Counted from the stretch's first letter, positions 1 through 9,998 are shown. The stretch is 64,000 nt of DNA from Roseococcus thiosulfatophilus (GCF_017311575.1 NZ_JAFFQY010000062.1:1-64000); one strand, 5' to 3'. The notes: generated by a model not told the origin, from the sequence alone. Program-made: numbers and translations.

Positions 1-2
1 TC

Positions 3-653
3 GTGGCGCGCATCACCGACGAGGGGCTGCGCGCGATCGGCATCGACCCGAACGAGGGCCACGCGGTCGCCGGCGAGTCCGACTGCTCGGGCATCGAGGG
101 CAGCGTGCCCGACACGGCGCCCACGGTGGCGCCCGCCGCGGAGCCCGCGACACAGGACGCCAAGGTCGCCGAAGCCGCCCAGGCCGCGCCCCTGACGGAG
201 GAGATCGCACTGCTCGACCAGGCCCTCGCGGCACCCACCGCCACACCGCGCGCCAGCCTGCGCGACGCCGCCACAGCGATCCTCGCCGCCTGGGACGACG
301 AGGCGAACCGCGAGGGCGACATGATCGGCGTGCTCGATGCGCCGATGCAGGCGCTGCGCGACGCCCTGGCCCGCAAGCCCGGCCGCCCCATGCGCGAGCC
401 GGGTTCACCGCCCCGCCCTCGCGAGGGCACCAAGCTCATGGCGGTGCTGGCCATGCTGCGCCGCCCGGAGGGCGCCACGGTCGCGCAGGTCGGCGAAGCC
501 ACCGGATGGGGCAAGGACACGGTGCGCGGCTTCTTCGCCGGCCTGAAAAAGAAGGGGATCACGGTCGAGGTGGCCGAGCGAATTCGGCAGGTCGGCCCGA
601 ATCGCGCGGGAAGCCGCGGGTCCTACACGGTCTACCGTGTCACCGGCGCTTAA
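3..653 (+). CDS. DUF3489 domain protein, 5'-truncated by window edge
   Basis: The frame is open to the left edge. A GTG lies at position 3, but the first visible residues (ARITDEGLRAIGI) look like the middle of DUF3489 proteins rather than their start, so the true start is probably outside the window. The last ~75 residues carry the DUF3489 winged-helix-like domain, with the run RPEGATVAQVGEATGW and then a KKKGI turn. An Ala/Pro-rich linker separates the two parts. The function of the family is unknown; the fold suggests nucleic-acid binding. Such genes are often found on islands and plasmids, and this one ends about 105 bp from the 3' end of a tRNA gene, which fits an integrated element. Confidence is high for the family and low for function. 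Confidence 0.75.
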   Translation: MARITDEGLRAIGIDPNEGHAVAGESDCSGIEGSVPDTAPTVAPAAEPATQDAKVAEAAQAAPLTEEIALLDQALAAPTATPRASLRDAATAILAAWDDEANREGDMIGVLDAPMQALRDALARKPGRPMREPGSPPRPREGTKLMAVLAMLRRPEGATVAQVGEATGWGKDTVRGFFAGLKKKGITVEVAERIRQVGPNRAGSRGSYTVYRVTGA

Positions 654-759
654 GACCGAACCGGGAACGGGCGGGGTGCCAACAGCGCCCCGCCATGACC
701 CCGGTGTGACCCCGGCCTATTTTGTTCCGGGTCAGCCACCGGCTAACCCTTTGAATAAT

Positions 760-836
<77 letters not shown>

Positions 837-845
837 CTGACCTGC

Positions 846-1892
846 TTATAGGTGCCGCCCGCCCGGGGCGGAAGCCCCTTCGGCCGAGTTGGCGAAGCCG
901 CCCCGCAGCACGTCGCGCAGCCCAGGCGATGTGGCGGGGTCGAAGGGCACCGGGCGGCAGGCGGTCATGGCCAGCAGGCCGAAGCGGGCCATGCGCTGGC
1001 CGGTCACGCCGGCCTCGGCCGCGCGGCCCACCAGGAAGCCCATCCAGTACCCCCCGGCCGAGGCCACCGCATCGCTCGCCGCGTCCACCCCCGCCACCAG
1101 CGCGGCATCGGCCACCACGCGCCGCATGAGGCGCCACTCCGCGATCCGGCCGGGCCGCAGCCCGTAGAGCACGGCCAACCGCCGCAGCAGAAGCACCGCG
1201 CGGCCGATGAACAGCAGCAAATCCCCCAGCGGCGTCGGGCTCACCATGCCCAGGACCGCGGCACCGCGCGCGGCCTCGGCGACGGCGCGCAGCGCGCGTT
1301 CATCCACCGGGCCCAGCACTTCGCGCACGAAGGCGGCCTGCACTTGGCCGGCGTCGGTGGCCCCCGCGGTCGCCTCGCGCCAGCGCGTCAGCGCCGCGGC
1401 GTCGGTGGCGCCTCGGGCCAGCAGCGAGGCCGCAAGCCGCTCCAGGCTGCGCGCCATGCCCGCCATGTCGCGCGCCTGGGCAACCTGCTCGGCGCGGATG
1501 GCCTCCGCCTGGTCGAGCGCGCGCAGCGCCGCGAGCTCACGCTGCACGATACGCCCGACACCGAGCACCAGAAGCGCGCCGCCCACCACGCCCACCCAGG
1601 CGCCCGGCCCACCCTCGCCCAGCCAGCGCCACAGCGTCTCGGCGAGCCAGGCGAAGCCGAGCGTGCCGGCACCCGCCAGCACCAGCCCGACACCCCCCAG
1701 CCCTCGGCGCGCGGGGCGAGGGGGCTCGGCGGGCAACGGGGCCGGCACCGGCGGCGCGGGGGTGAAGGCGGCATGGCCGAGTTCGGGTGCGAACACCGGC
1801 TCCGCGGGCGGAGCGGGCGGAGCGGGCGGAGCGGGCGGCGAGAGGGGTTCGGCGCGCCCGGTCTGGGGGCGGAAAACTTCGGGGTCAGGCAT
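846..1892 (-). CDS. ycjF: YcjF/DUF697 family inner-membrane protein
   Basis: A 348-aa protein with a proline-rich N-terminus, two hydrophobic segments at about residues 65-112, and a C-terminal DUF697 (YcjF) domain at about 190-340 that is rich in small residues. This is the usual partner of YcjX, and the two genes sit together here: the ATG lies 8 nt inside the end of ycjX, so translation is probably coupled. The biochemical role of the pair is not established; in enterobacteria ycjXF belongs to a stress/phage-shock regulon. No phage-shock genes are seen here. The N-terminal linker contains PPA triplets encoded by a perfect 9-bp tandem repeat. Start choice is supported by the coupling. Confidence 0.82.
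   Translation of the reverse strand: MPDPEVFRPQTGRAEPLSPPAPPAPPAPPAEPVFAPELGHAAFTPAPPVPAPLPAEPPRPARRGLGGVGLVLAGAGTLGFAWLAETLWRWLGEGGPGAWVGVVGGALLVLGVGRIVQRELAALRALDQAEAIRAEQVAQARDMAGMARSLERLAASLLARGATDAAALTRWREATAGATDAGQVQAAFVREVLGPVDERALRAVAEAARGAAVLGMVSPTPLGDLLLFIGRAVLLLRRLAVLYGLRPGRIAEWRLMRRVVADAALVAGVDAASDAVASAGGYWMGFLVGRAAEAGVTGQRMARFGLLAMTACRPVPFDPATSPGLRDVLRGGFANSAEGASAPGGRHL
1804..1839. repeat. 9-bp tandem repeat (GCGGGCGGA), four units
   Basis: Four adjacent copies of GCGGGCGGA (the last with a final C) lie in the 5' part of ycjF. Read on the minus strand they encode repeated PPA triplets in the cytoplasmic linker. The unit is a multiple of three, so changes in copy number would keep the frame. 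Confidence 0.9.
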
Positions 1893-3303
1893 GGCCGTCC
1901 AGCAGGAAGTCCAGCGCCTCGTCGAGGCCCAGATGCGGCAGGTCGTGCCGCGCGCGCAGCGATTCGGGGTCGGGCAGGAATTCGGGCCAGTCGAAGCCCA
2001 CCAACCCCGCCGCCTGCCACGCGGCCCAGTCGCGCGCGGTGGGCGGGCCTGCGGGCGGGGCGGGGAAGCGGAAGGTCACGCCGCAATCCAGCGTGCCGGT
2101 CGCGCGGTCGCGCACGCAGCCGGCCACCAGTGGGCGGCCTTCGGCGTCGGTGCCGTCGCGCGTGGCGGCGATGGCGGAGAGCGCCAGGCTGCGGGACTGC
2201 TCGCGCCCGCCCTCGCTGCCCGCGAGGCCACCCAGCAGCATGTCGAGATGGGCGCGCAGCCGCTGCCGGCCTTGCGGGGGCAGGTAGTCGGCCTTGGTGG
2301 CGGCATAGAGCACGCGCACCGCGCCGCCGAAGAACCGCGCCAGGAGGCCCATGCGCGGCCGCATGGCCCGCGCCACCTGGGCCAGCGCGGCGGTTGCGTC
2401 GGCATAGCCCTCCTCCCCGGAGGAGAGGGCGCCCAGCAGGTCGAACAGGACCACCTGGCGCGTGGTACCGGGGCCGCGCAGACTGTCGAAGAAGCCACGC
2501 ACATGGTCACGCCGATAGGCGTCGTAGCGACGGGCCAGGACCGCGGCGAAGCTGCCCGCGGGGGAGCGCCTGGCGGTGGAGGCCGGCAGGGGGAAGAAGC
2601 GGAATTCCTCCTGCGCCAGGATGGCGGCGCGCCCACCCACCTTCTCGGGCCGCAGGAACAGGCCAGGTTGCAGCAGGGCGAGGCGGCCCTGGGTCCGCGC
2701 CGCCTCAAGGAATTCCATGAAGGCCAGGTGCCCGGCCCGCGCCGCCTCGTCCGAATAGGGTTGGGCGGGGTCAATCGCGGTGATCGCGGCCAGGGCGGGC
2801 CCGGCCAGCGCGGCGCGTGGCGGGCGCCCCATGGCGGCCAGCGTGGCCTGGCTCCAGGCCGCGAAATCCTGGTCGAGCATGGGCAGGTCCAGCGCCCATT
2901 CCCCCGGATAGTCGAGGATGGTGACGCGCCGCGTCTCGCGCAGCTTCGCGTCGGCGCGGCGCAGCACACGGTCCAGCGCGCCGAGCGCCAGGCCGGGCGG
3001 CCTCTCCAGCGTCAGTTCAAGGGTGATGGCGCGGACGCTGTTGGTCGCTTCCGGCCAATGCGGGCTTTCGGCACGCAGCGCGGCGAGGTTGGCCTCATAG
3101 GGAAAGGCCTCGATGGCCTGCACCGCGCCCTGTGGTGGTACAGGACGCGCATGCACCAGGCGGCCTGTCCGCGCCGCCCCCCAGGCCGGAAAGGCCTGGG
3201 GCACGCGCGGCGCGATGCAAAGCGCATGCACCAGCGCCGTGATGAAGGCGGTCTTGCCCGCCCGCGACAGGCCGGTGACGCAAAGGCGCAGGTCGCGGGC
3301 CAA
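1885..3303 (-). CDS. ycjX: YcjX-family P-loop NTPase (DUF463)
   Basis: A 472-aa protein with a Walker A motif at residues 11-18 (GLSRAGKT) and a DYPGEW segment near residue 130 that matches the DxxG-like region of the YcjX family, a group of GTP/ATP-binding proteins. The predicted start is TTG at 3303; a GAGG Shine-Dalgarno seven bases upstream overlaps the prpD stop codon, and no ATG or GTG gives the conserved N-terminus. It precedes and overlaps ycjF by 8 nt, the usual gene pair. It follows prpD by only 9 nt, so it may be transcribed with it, although no functional link is known. The substrate and exact role are unknown. Confidence 0.84.
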   Translation of the reverse strand: MARDLRLCVTGLSRAGKTAFITALVHALCIAPRVPQAFPAWGAARTGRLVHARPVPPQGAVQAIEAFPYEANLAALRAESPHWPEATNSVRAITLELTLERPPGLALGALDRVLRRADAKLRETRRVTILDYPGEWALDLPMLDQDFAAWSQATLAAMGRPPRAALAGPALAAITAIDPAQPYSDEAARAGHLAFMEFLEAARTQGRLALLQPGLFLRPEKVGGRAAILAQEEFRFFPLPASTARRSPAGSFAAVLARRYDAYRRDHVRGFFDSLRGPGTTRQVVLFDLLGALSSGEEGYADATAALAQVARAMRPRMGLLARFFGGAVRVLYAATKADYLPPQGRQRLRAHLDMLLGGLAGSEGGREQSRSLALSAIAATRDGTDAEGRPLVAGCVRDRATGTLDCGVTFRFPAPPAGPPTARDWAAWQAAGLVGFDWPEFLPDPESLRARHDLPHLGLDEALDFLLDGHA

Positions 3304-3312
3304 GGGCGAGCC

Positions 3313-4854
3313 TCAGAAGATCCCCGGCTTGCTCTCCGCCAGCGTCCCCTTGGGCAAGGCCACGTTCAGCGCGGAAAGCTCACCCGCCTTCAGGCTCAGC
3401 ACGCCCTCGGCGGCCTCGATGAAGCGGTTGGCCTCGCGCGGGGTGATGATGCCATCCGTCAGTGTCAGGAACTTGCGGATGTAGTCCGCGCGGCCGAAGG
3501 GCTTGGCGCCGCGCGGGTGGGCATTGGCCACGCCCAGCTCATCCACCTTCTTGGTGCCGTCCTTGAACAGGATTTCCACGCGCCCGCCGAAGGCCAGGGT
3601 GTCGGGGTCCTTGGAGTGGTAGCGCTCGGTCCATTCCGGCGCCTCGCGCGTCTCGATCTTGTGCCACAGCCGCACGGTGTCGGCGCGGCCGGCGCGCTTG
3701 GGCGCGTAGCTGTCCACATGGTGCCAGCTGCCGTCCTGCAGGGCGACGGCGAAGATGTACATGATGGAGTGGTCCAGCGTCTCGCGGCTGGCCTTGGGGT
3801 CCATCTTCTGCGGGTCGTTCGCCCCGGTGCCGATCACGTAGTGGGTGTGGTGGCTGGTGTGGATGATGATCTTCTCGATGCTGTCCCAGTCCGTGATGTC
3901 CTCGCGCATGCGGAAGGCGAGGTCGATCAGCGCCTGGGACTGGTACTCGGCCGAGTGCTCCTTGGTGTAGCTGTCCAGGATGGCGCGCTTGGGCTCGCCC
4001 AGGGCCGGCAGCGGCACCTGGTAGTAGTCGGGGTCATAGACCGTCTTGCGGCCCTTGCTGTCGGCCTGGGTGCGCCCGGCCAGCACCCAGGCGATGACGC
4101 TGTCCTCGCCCTCATAGATGGGGCTGGGCGCGCCCTCGCCGCGCATGCAGCGGTCCACGGCCTCGACCGCCAGCTTGCCGGCATGGGCGGGGGCATAGGC
4201 CTTCCAGGAGCTGATCTCGCCCTTGCGCGACTGGCGGAAGGAGATGGAGGTGTGCAGCGCCTGCTGCACCGACTGGAAGATCACCTCCTGCTTGAGGCCC
4301 AGCAGCGTGCCGATGCCGGCCGCGCTCGCGGGGCAAAGGTGGGCGATGTGGTCCACCTTGTGCTCGTGCAGGCAGATGGCGCGCACCAGGTTGATGTGGA
4401 TCTCATAGCCGGTGGCGAGGCCCCGGATCAGGTCGCGGCCCGAACGGCCCATCGCCTGGGCGACGGCCAGCACGGGCGGGATGTTGTCGCCGGGGTGGGA
4501 GTAGTCGGCCGCCAGGAAGGTGTCGTGCATGTCCAGCTCACGCACCGCGGTCCCGTTCGCCCAGGCCGCCCATTCGGGGCTGACGGTGGTGCCGGCGGGC
4601 ATGCCGAAGACGGTGGCCCCGCCCTCCTTCTTCTTGTGGCCCAGCGCCATGCCGCGGGCCGAAACCACCGGGCGGCGGTTGATGGCCGCGATGGCCACCG
4701 CCGCATTGTCGATGATGCGGTTGATGATCATGGCGGAGACGGCCTTCTCCACCGCCACCTTGTCGGTGGCCACGCCGGCGATCTTCCAGGCGAGCTGCTC
4801 CTCGCGCGGCAGCAGCGCCTTGGAGGGGTGGACCTTTACCGTATGCATCTGCAT
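3313..4854 (-). CDS. MmgE/PrpD family protein (2-methylcitrate dehydratase-like)
   Basis: A 513-aa protein matching the PrpD/MmgE fold: an all-helical N-terminal domain ([17 protein letters not shown], then [16 protein letters not shown]) and a smaller C-terminal domain. PrpD dehydrates 2-methylcitrate in propionate breakdown, but many MmgE/PrpD members act on other hydroxy-acids and no prpB or prpC is present, so the substrate is open. The start at 4854 is chosen because AAGGAAA lies about 10 nt upstream; the same frame is open to 5214 but has no family resemblance there. It is divergent from a dihydropyrimidinase-like gene with 134 bp between them, suggesting shared control and perhaps a joint catabolic role. 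Confidence 0.83.
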   Translation of the reverse strand: MQMHTVKVHPSKALLPREEQLAWKIAGVATDKVAVEKAVSAMIINRIIDNAAVAIAAINRRPVVSARGMALGHKKKEGGATVFGMPAGTTVSPEWAAWANGTAVRELDMHDTFLAADYSHPGDNIPPVLAVAQAMGRSGRDLIRGLATGYEIHINLVRAICLHEHKVDHIAHLCPASAAGIGTLLGLKQEVIFQSVQQALHTSISFRQSRKGEISSWKAYAPAHAGKLAVEAVDRCMRGEGAPSPIYEGEDSVIAWVLAGRTQADSKGRKTVYDPDYYQVPLPALGEPKRAILDSYTKEHSAEYQSQALIDLAFRMREDITDWDSIEKIIIHTSHHTHYVIGTGANDPQKMDPKASRETLDHSIMYIFAVALQDGSWHHVDSYAPKRAGRADTVRLWHKIETREAPEWTERYHSKDPDTLAFGGRVEILFKDGTKKVDELGVANAHPRGAKPFGRADYIRKFLTLTDGIITPREANRFIEAAEGVLSLKAGELSALNVALPKGTLAESKPGIF

Positions 4855-4988
4855 GGACAAGCATTTCCTTCCGAAAGGCAGGACCATTGGCGCTTGGCGA
4901 TGCGTCCGCCCGCGCCTAGCCTGCCAAATATCGCGCGGGCGGAGTGTATCGGCCGGCCCGCGCATGGCAACTCTGGGGGCAAGCCGAA

Positions 4989-6362
4989 ATGGCGTTCGAT
5001 CTGGTGGTCCGCGGCGATCTGGTGCTGGCGGACGGCATTCTGGAAGGTGGCTATGTCGCGGTGCGGGGCGGGGTGATCGCCGCCATCGGCCAGGGGGCGC
5101 CACCCGCCGCGGCCGAGACGGCGGATCATTCCGGCATGCTGGTCTTCCCGGGCCTGGTGGACGGGCACATGCACACCAGCAGCTCCACCGGCTGGCCGGG
5201 CATCGAGGGCGCATCCAAGACGGCCGCCGCCGGCGGGGTCACCACCTGCGTGGACATGCCCTACGACGTGCCGACGCCGGTGACGGATGCCGCCATCCTG
5301 CGCGACAAGATCGCGCATGTGCACCGCCTGTCCCATGTGGACATGGCGCTCTACGGCACCATCCGGAAGGATGGGAATGTCGAGGACATCGCGGGGCTGG
5401 TGGAGGGGGGCGTCTGCTCCTTCAAGCTGTCCACCTATGAATACGACCCGGTGCGCTTCCCGCGCATCGACCACCCGACCATGCTGCGCGCCTTCAGCGA
5501 GATCGCGAAATCCAACCTCATGGTCGCGATCCACAATGAGGATCAGGAGCTGGTGGTGCGCCTGACCGAGCAGGCCAAGGCCGCCGGCGAGACGCATCCC
5601 ATCATGCATTGCCGCACCCGCCCGCCGCTGTGCGAGACCATGGCGGACCTCGAGATCTTCGAGATGGCGCTGGAGACGGGCTGCCACGTCCACATCGCGC
5701 ACTCCTCGCTGGCGCGCGGCTTCGACCTGGCGGAAATCTTCCGCAAGCAGGGCGCCCGCACCTCGGGCGAGGCCTGCATCCAGTATCTCTGCATGACCGA
5801 GGAGGACATCATCCGCCTCGAAGGCTTCGGCAAGTGCAACCCGCCCTTCCGCAGCGCCGAGGAGGTGGAGCGCATGTGGGCGGCGCTGGAGGCCGGCAAG
5901 ATGGCCTATGTCTCCACCGACCACGCGCCCTGGCCGCGTGACCGCAAGGTCTACACCGGTGACATCTTCACCGTGGGCGCGGGGCTCACCGGCATGCAGT
6001 CCTTCGCGCCGCTGATGTTCACCCTGCTGGAGAAGCGCGGCCTGCCGCTGACCCACATGGCGAGCCTCTGCGCCGAGCGCCCCGCGCGCTTCCACGGGCT
6101 CTTCCCCAAGAAGGGCGCCATCCGCATCGGTTGCGACGCGGACCTGGTGGTGATGGAGCGCGGCCGCTTCCCCTTCGACCCCGCCACCATCCAGGACCGC
6201 GAGGACGCCCGCTGGTCGCCCTACGAAGGGATGGAGATGACGGCGCGCGTGGCCTCCACCTATCTGCGCGGCGGCCGCATCTGGGACGGCAAGACCGTGC
6301 TCGCCAAGCCCGGCACCGGCCGCTTCGTGCCGCGCCAGCACAAGGAGTGCTTCCTCGGCTGA
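4989..6362 (+). CDS. Dihydropyrimidinase/allantoinase-like cyclic amidohydrolase
   Basis: A 457-aa amidohydrolase of the dihydroorotase/hydantoinase group, which opens cyclic amides. The binuclear metal site can be read directly: H60 and H62 (GHMHT), the lysine to be carboxylated at K146 (CSFKLS), H182 (IHNED), H238 (HIAHSS) and D311 (STDHAPW), at nearly the positions seen in dihydropyrimidinases. Allantoinase, D-hydantoinase and dihydropyrimidinase cannot be told apart by eye. ATG 4989 is used because the protein then begins directly with the family's beta-strand; a GGGGG run lies upstream. It is divergent from the PrpD-like gene. No uric-acid or pyrimidine operon is present. Confidence 0.84.
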   Translation: MAFDLVVRGDLVLADGILEGGYVAVRGGVIAAIGQGAPPAAAETADHSGMLVFPGLVDGHMHTSSSTGWPGIEGASKTAAAGGVTTCVDMPYDVPTPVTDAAILRDKIAHVHRLSHVDMALYGTIRKDGNVEDIAGLVEGGVCSFKLSTYEYDPVRFPRIDHPTMLRAFSEIAKSNLMVAIHNEDQELVVRLTEQAKAAGETHPIMHCRTRPPLCETMADLEIFEMALETGCHVHIAHSSLARGFDLAEIFRKQGARTSGEACIQYLCMTEEDIIRLEGFGKCNPPFRSAEEVERMWAALEAGKMAYVSTDHAPWPRDRKVYTGDIFTVGAGLTGMQSFAPLMFTLLEKRGLPLTHMASLCAERPARFHGLFPKKGAIRIGCDADLVVMERGRFPFDPATIQDREDARWSPYEGMEMTARVASTYLRGGRIWDGKTVLAKPGTGRFVPRQHKECFLG

Positions 6363-6392
6363 GATCAACGCCGGGTGAACGCCCGGACATGA

Positions 6393-6408
6393 TTTCACCG
6401 AAGTGAAA
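6393..6408. promoter_or_regulatory. Perfect inverted repeat TTTCAC-CGAA-GTGAAA
   Basis: A 6-bp perfect dyad with a 4-nt centre lies between the amidohydrolase stop and phnD, about 60 nt upstream of the phnD start. It is short and lacks a following T-run, so an operator is at least as likely as a terminator. The regulator is unknown. Confidence 0.35.
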
Positions 6409-6416
6409 CAGACGCC

Positions 6417-6459
6417 CCTGGGGATGTTCGGCTAATCGCCGACCGGACAATTCCCCAGG
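6417..6459 (+). promoter_or_regulatory. phnD leader stem-loop touching the Shine-Dalgarno
   Basis: CCTGGGGA (6417-6424) can pair with TCCCCAGG (6452-6459); inside the loop TCGGC and GCCGA can form a second hairpin. The downstream arm runs into the phnD Shine-Dalgarno AGGAGG (6457-6462), so the stem would cover half of it. This suggests translational control of phnD; no known riboswitch class is recognised. Confidence 0.4.
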
Positions 6460-6466
6460 AGGTCTG

Positions 6467-7447
6467 ATGTTGCTCCGCCGCATGTTCGCCGCCGCCGCGC
6501 TGGTCGCGGCCGGCTTCTCCCTCCCCGCCGCCGCGCAGACGCAAGATTGCCCGCGCGGCGCGCTCGACGCGCGCTTCTGCGACCGCGACGGCGACCTGGT
6601 GGCCGATGCGCCGACCAACCCGCGTGACCTCGTGGACCCGCAGACGCTGGTCTTCGCCTATACCCCGGTCGAGGACCCCGCCGTCTATCGCCGCGTGTGG
6701 CAGGAATTCCTGGACCATCTGGCGCGCGAGACGGGCCGCCGCGTCCAGTTCTTCGCCGTGCAGTCCAACGCTGCCCAGATCGAGGCGATGCGCGCGGGCC
6801 GCCTGCATGTGGCCGGCTTCAACACCGGCTCCAACCCGCTGGCCGTGAACTGCGCGGGCTTCGTGCCCTTCGCGATGATGGCCGCGCGCGATGGCCGCTT
6901 CGGCTATGAGATGGAGATCATCGTCCAGGCCGAAGGCCCCATCCAGCGGATGGAAGACCTGCGCGGCCGCCTGGTCGCCTTCACCTCGCAGACCTCCAAC
7001 TCCGGCTTCAAGGCGCCGTCGGCGCTGCTGGAAAGCCAGTTCAACCTGGTGGCCGATCGCGACTTCCGCACGGCCTTCTCGGGCCGGCACGACAACTCCA
7101 TCCTGGGTGTCGCCAACCGCGACTATGACGCGGCGGCCATCGCGAACTCCGTGATGACGCGCATGGTGGCGCGCAATGCCGTGGACCCCGCGCGCATCCG
7201 CACCATCTACCGCAGCGCCTCCTTCCCCACGACGGGCTATGGCCACGCGCACAACCTGAACCCGCAGCTGGCCGAGCGCATCCGCGGCGCCTTCTTCAAC
7301 TTCAACTGGGAAGGCACGGGGCTGCAGCGCGAGTTCGCCTCGGCGCAGCCGCCGCAGGAGGTGTTCATTCCCATCACCTACCGCCAGCACTGGGAGGTGA
7401 TCCGCCAGATCGACGCGGCGATGAACGTCTCCTACGCCTGCCGCTGA
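6467..7447 (+). CDS. phnD: Phosphonate/phosphite-type ABC transporter solute-binding protein
   Basis: A 326-aa periplasmic binding protein with an N-terminal signal peptide (about residues 1-24, ending AAAQ). Family marks include FAYTPVEDPAVY, QFFAVQSNAAQIEAMRAG, FNTGSNPLAVNC and TSQTSNSGFKAPS, typical of alphaproteobacterial PhnD proteins that bind phosphonate, phosphite or related oxyanions. An AGGAGG Shine-Dalgarno lies 4 nt upstream of the ATG. It heads a phnD-phnC-phnE-phnE set with no C-P lyase or phosphonatase genes in view, so the ligand is not fixed by context. The arsenic operon immediately downstream makes an oxyanion-scavenging role worth considering, although that is inference. 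Confidence 0.9.
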   Translation: MLLRRMFAAAALVAAGFSLPAAAQTQDCPRGALDARFCDRDGDLVADAPTNPRDLVDPQTLVFAYTPVEDPAVYRRVWQEFLDHLARETGRRVQFFAVQSNAAQIEAMRAGRLHVAGFNTGSNPLAVNCAGFVPFAMMAARDGRFGYEMEIIVQAEGPIQRMEDLRGRLVAFTSQTSNSGFKAPSALLESQFNLVADRDFRTAFSGRHDNSILGVANRDYDAAAIANSVMTRMVARNAVDPARIRTIYRSASFPTTGYGHAHNLNPQLAERIRGAFFNFNWEGTGLQREFASAQPPQEVFIPITYRQHWEVIRQIDAAMNVSYACR

Positions 7448-7462
7448 ACGGCCGAACCTGCC

Positions 7463-7508
7463 GCCGCCGCCCGCGCCCGAACAGGCGCCGGGCGGCGGCT
7501 TTCCTTTG
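7463..7508 (+). terminator. Strong hairpin plus T-rich tail between phnD and phnC
   Basis: GCCGCCGCCCG (7463-7473) pairs with CGGGCGGCGGC (7489-7499), and the stem can extend by four more pairs across one bulged C to a CGAACA loop. TTTCCTTT follows at once. This looks like a rho-independent terminator or attenuator placed inside the operon, which would make the binding protein more abundant than the membrane parts. Confidence 0.65.
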
Positions 7509-7521
7509 ACTGGATTCCGCC

Positions 7522-8336
<815 letters not shown>

Positions 8337-8340
<4 letters not shown>

Positions 8341-9155
8341 GCGCCACCGCTTTCGACGCGGCGGCCGCCGCCCGCGCCTGGCGCCCGCCGCCGCTGATCT
8401 CGAGCCCGCTGCTGCGCTACGCCGTCTATCTCGGCGCGCTGGCCTATGTCGTGCTGGGTGTGGCCACCGTCGAGGTGAACTGGGCGCGCGCGGCCGAGGG
8501 CATGGGCCGCGCCGCCGGCTTCCTGGGCGGCTTCTTCCCGCCCGATTTCGTGAGCAAGGGCGACGACATCTTCGAAGGGCTGATGGAAAGCCTGACGATG
8601 ACGGTGGTCTCGACCGCACTCGGCATCGCGCTGTCCATTCCCGTGGCGCTGGGCGCCTCGCGCAACCTGGCCCCGTTGCCGATCTACCTGTTCTGCCGCG
8701 GCATCATCGCCGTCAGCCGCACCTTCCAGGAGATCATCATCGCCATCGTCTTCGTGGCCATGGTGGGCTTCGGACCGCTGGCGGGCATGCTGACGCTGAC
8801 CTTCGCGACCGTGGGCTTCATGGCGAAGCTGCTGGCGGAGGACATCGAGGACATCGAGCGCGCCCAGGCCGAGGCCGTACGCGCCACCGGCGCGGGCTGG
8901 TTCTCCTGGATCGCCTGGAGCGTGCTGCCGCAGGTGAAGCCGCGGCTGATCGGGCTTTCGGCCTATCGCCTCGACATCAATTTCCGTGAGAGCGCCGTGC
9001 TGGGCCTCGTGGGCGCGGGCGGCATCGGCGACACGCTGAACACCGCCTTCGACCGCTATGAGTTCGACACAGCGGCCGCCGTGCTGCTCATCATCATCGC
9101 GATCGTGCTGGTGTGCGAATACACGAGCGGCTGGATCCGCCGGAAGGTGCAATAG
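8337..9155 (+). CDS. phnE: Phosphonate-type ABC transporter permease (first copy)
   Basis: A 272-aa inner-membrane permease of the PhnE family with about six hydrophobic segments. The cytoplasmic EAA-type loop that docks on PhnC is visible ([20 protein letters not shown]), followed by the conserved [17 protein letters not shown]. It starts at GTG 8337 inside the phnC stop. The next permease starts 1 nt after its TAG stop. Two different PhnE-type subunits suggest a heterodimeric channel, as in many phn/ptx importers. Confidence 0.92.
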
Positions 9156-9156
9156 G

Positions 9157-9975
9157 ATGCCCATCCTCGAACGCGCGGGCGGAATGCCCGAATGGAAGCG
9201 CCGCACCACGGCGCAGGACATGCTGGTCTGGACGGGCTGGCTGGCTGGCGTCGCCTTGGCCGTGGCCTGCTTCCAGTTCATCTCGGACCGCACCATCTGG
9301 GCCTTCGTCTGGGATGCGCCGACGCAGGGCGCGGACCTGGTGTCGCGCATGTTCCCGCCGCGCTGGTCCTATGCGGAGCAGCTGTGGAAGCCGCTCTGGG
9401 ACACGATCAACATCGCCACACTCGGCACGCTGCTGGCGATCGTCATCGGCGTGCCGCTGGCCTTCCTGGCGGCGCACAACACCACGCCCTCCGTGCTGTT
9501 CGTGCGGCCGGTGGTGCTGTTCATCATCGTGGCCAGCCGCTCCATCAACTCGCTGATCTGGGCGCTGATCCTGGTCATCATCCTGGGGCCGGGCGTGCTG
9601 GCGGGCATCCTTGCCATCGCGCTGCGCTCCATCGGCTTCATCGCGAAGCTGCTCTACGAGGCGATCGAGGAGATCGACCCCAGCCAGGTCGAGGCCCTGC
9701 GCGCCTCGGGCGCCAGCAACCCGCAGGTGCTGGCCTGGGGGATGGTGCCGCAGGTGATGCCGGCCTTCGCGGGCATCAGCGTCTTCCGCTGGGACATCAA
9801 TATCCGCGAGGCGACGGTCCTGGGCCTCGTGGGCGCGGGGGGCATCGGCATGCAGCTCGAGGCCTCCATCAACACGCTGGCCTGGCCGCAGGTGACGATG
9901 ATCTTCCTCCTGATCCTGGGCATGGTGGCCGTCAGCGAATGGCTTTCGGCACGGGTGCGGCACGCCATTATTTGA
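9157..9975 (+). CDS. phnE: Phosphonate-type ABC transporter permease (second copy)
   Basis: A 272-aa permease homologous to its upstream neighbour, with the EAA loop EALRASGASNPQVLAWGMVP and [20 protein letters not shown] 9157 is preceded by GGAAGG about 8 nt upstream and comes 1 nt after the previous stop; the frame is open further upstream only as a shadow of the first phnE. It ends the phn set; the arsenic operon begins 53 nt later, and a possible operator for it overlaps this stop codon. Confidence 0.92.
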   Translation: MPILERAGGMPEWKRRTTAQDMLVWTGWLAGVALAVACFQFISDRTIWAFVWDAPTQGADLVSRMFPPRWSYAEQLWKPLWDTINIATLGTLLAIVIGVPLAFLAAHNTTPSVLFVRPVVLFIIVASRSINSLIWALILVIILGPGVLAGILAIALRSIGFIAKLLYEAIEEIDPSQVEALRASGASNPQVLAWGMVPQVMPAFAGISVFRWDINIREATVLGLVGAGGIGMQLEASINTLAWPQVTMIFLLILGMVAVSEWLSARVRHAII

Positions 9976-9993
9976 CTGTCATCGAAATATCAA
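9972..9993. promoter_or_regulatory. Candidate ArsR operator (dyad TTGA...ATATCAA)
   Basis: TTGA at 9972-9975 and TCAA at 9990-9993 form a dyad with TGACTGTCA on its left flank and CGAAATATCAA on the right, just upstream of the arsR-arsC fusion and overlapping the last phnE stop. AT-rich dyads of this kind are typical ArsR sites. The same stretch also contains CTGTCAT followed 4 nt later by ATATCAA, which resembles one perfect and one poor Pho-box half-site. No good -10 is seen. Confidence 0.4.
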
Positions 9994-9998
9994 ACTGA

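Noticed and set aside
1207-5076. A 1289-aa open frame on the plus strand
   Set aside because: It runs antisense across ycjF, ycjX and prpD, is low-complexity (Ala/Arg/Gly/His-rich), has no domain, and is explained by high GC content removing stops.
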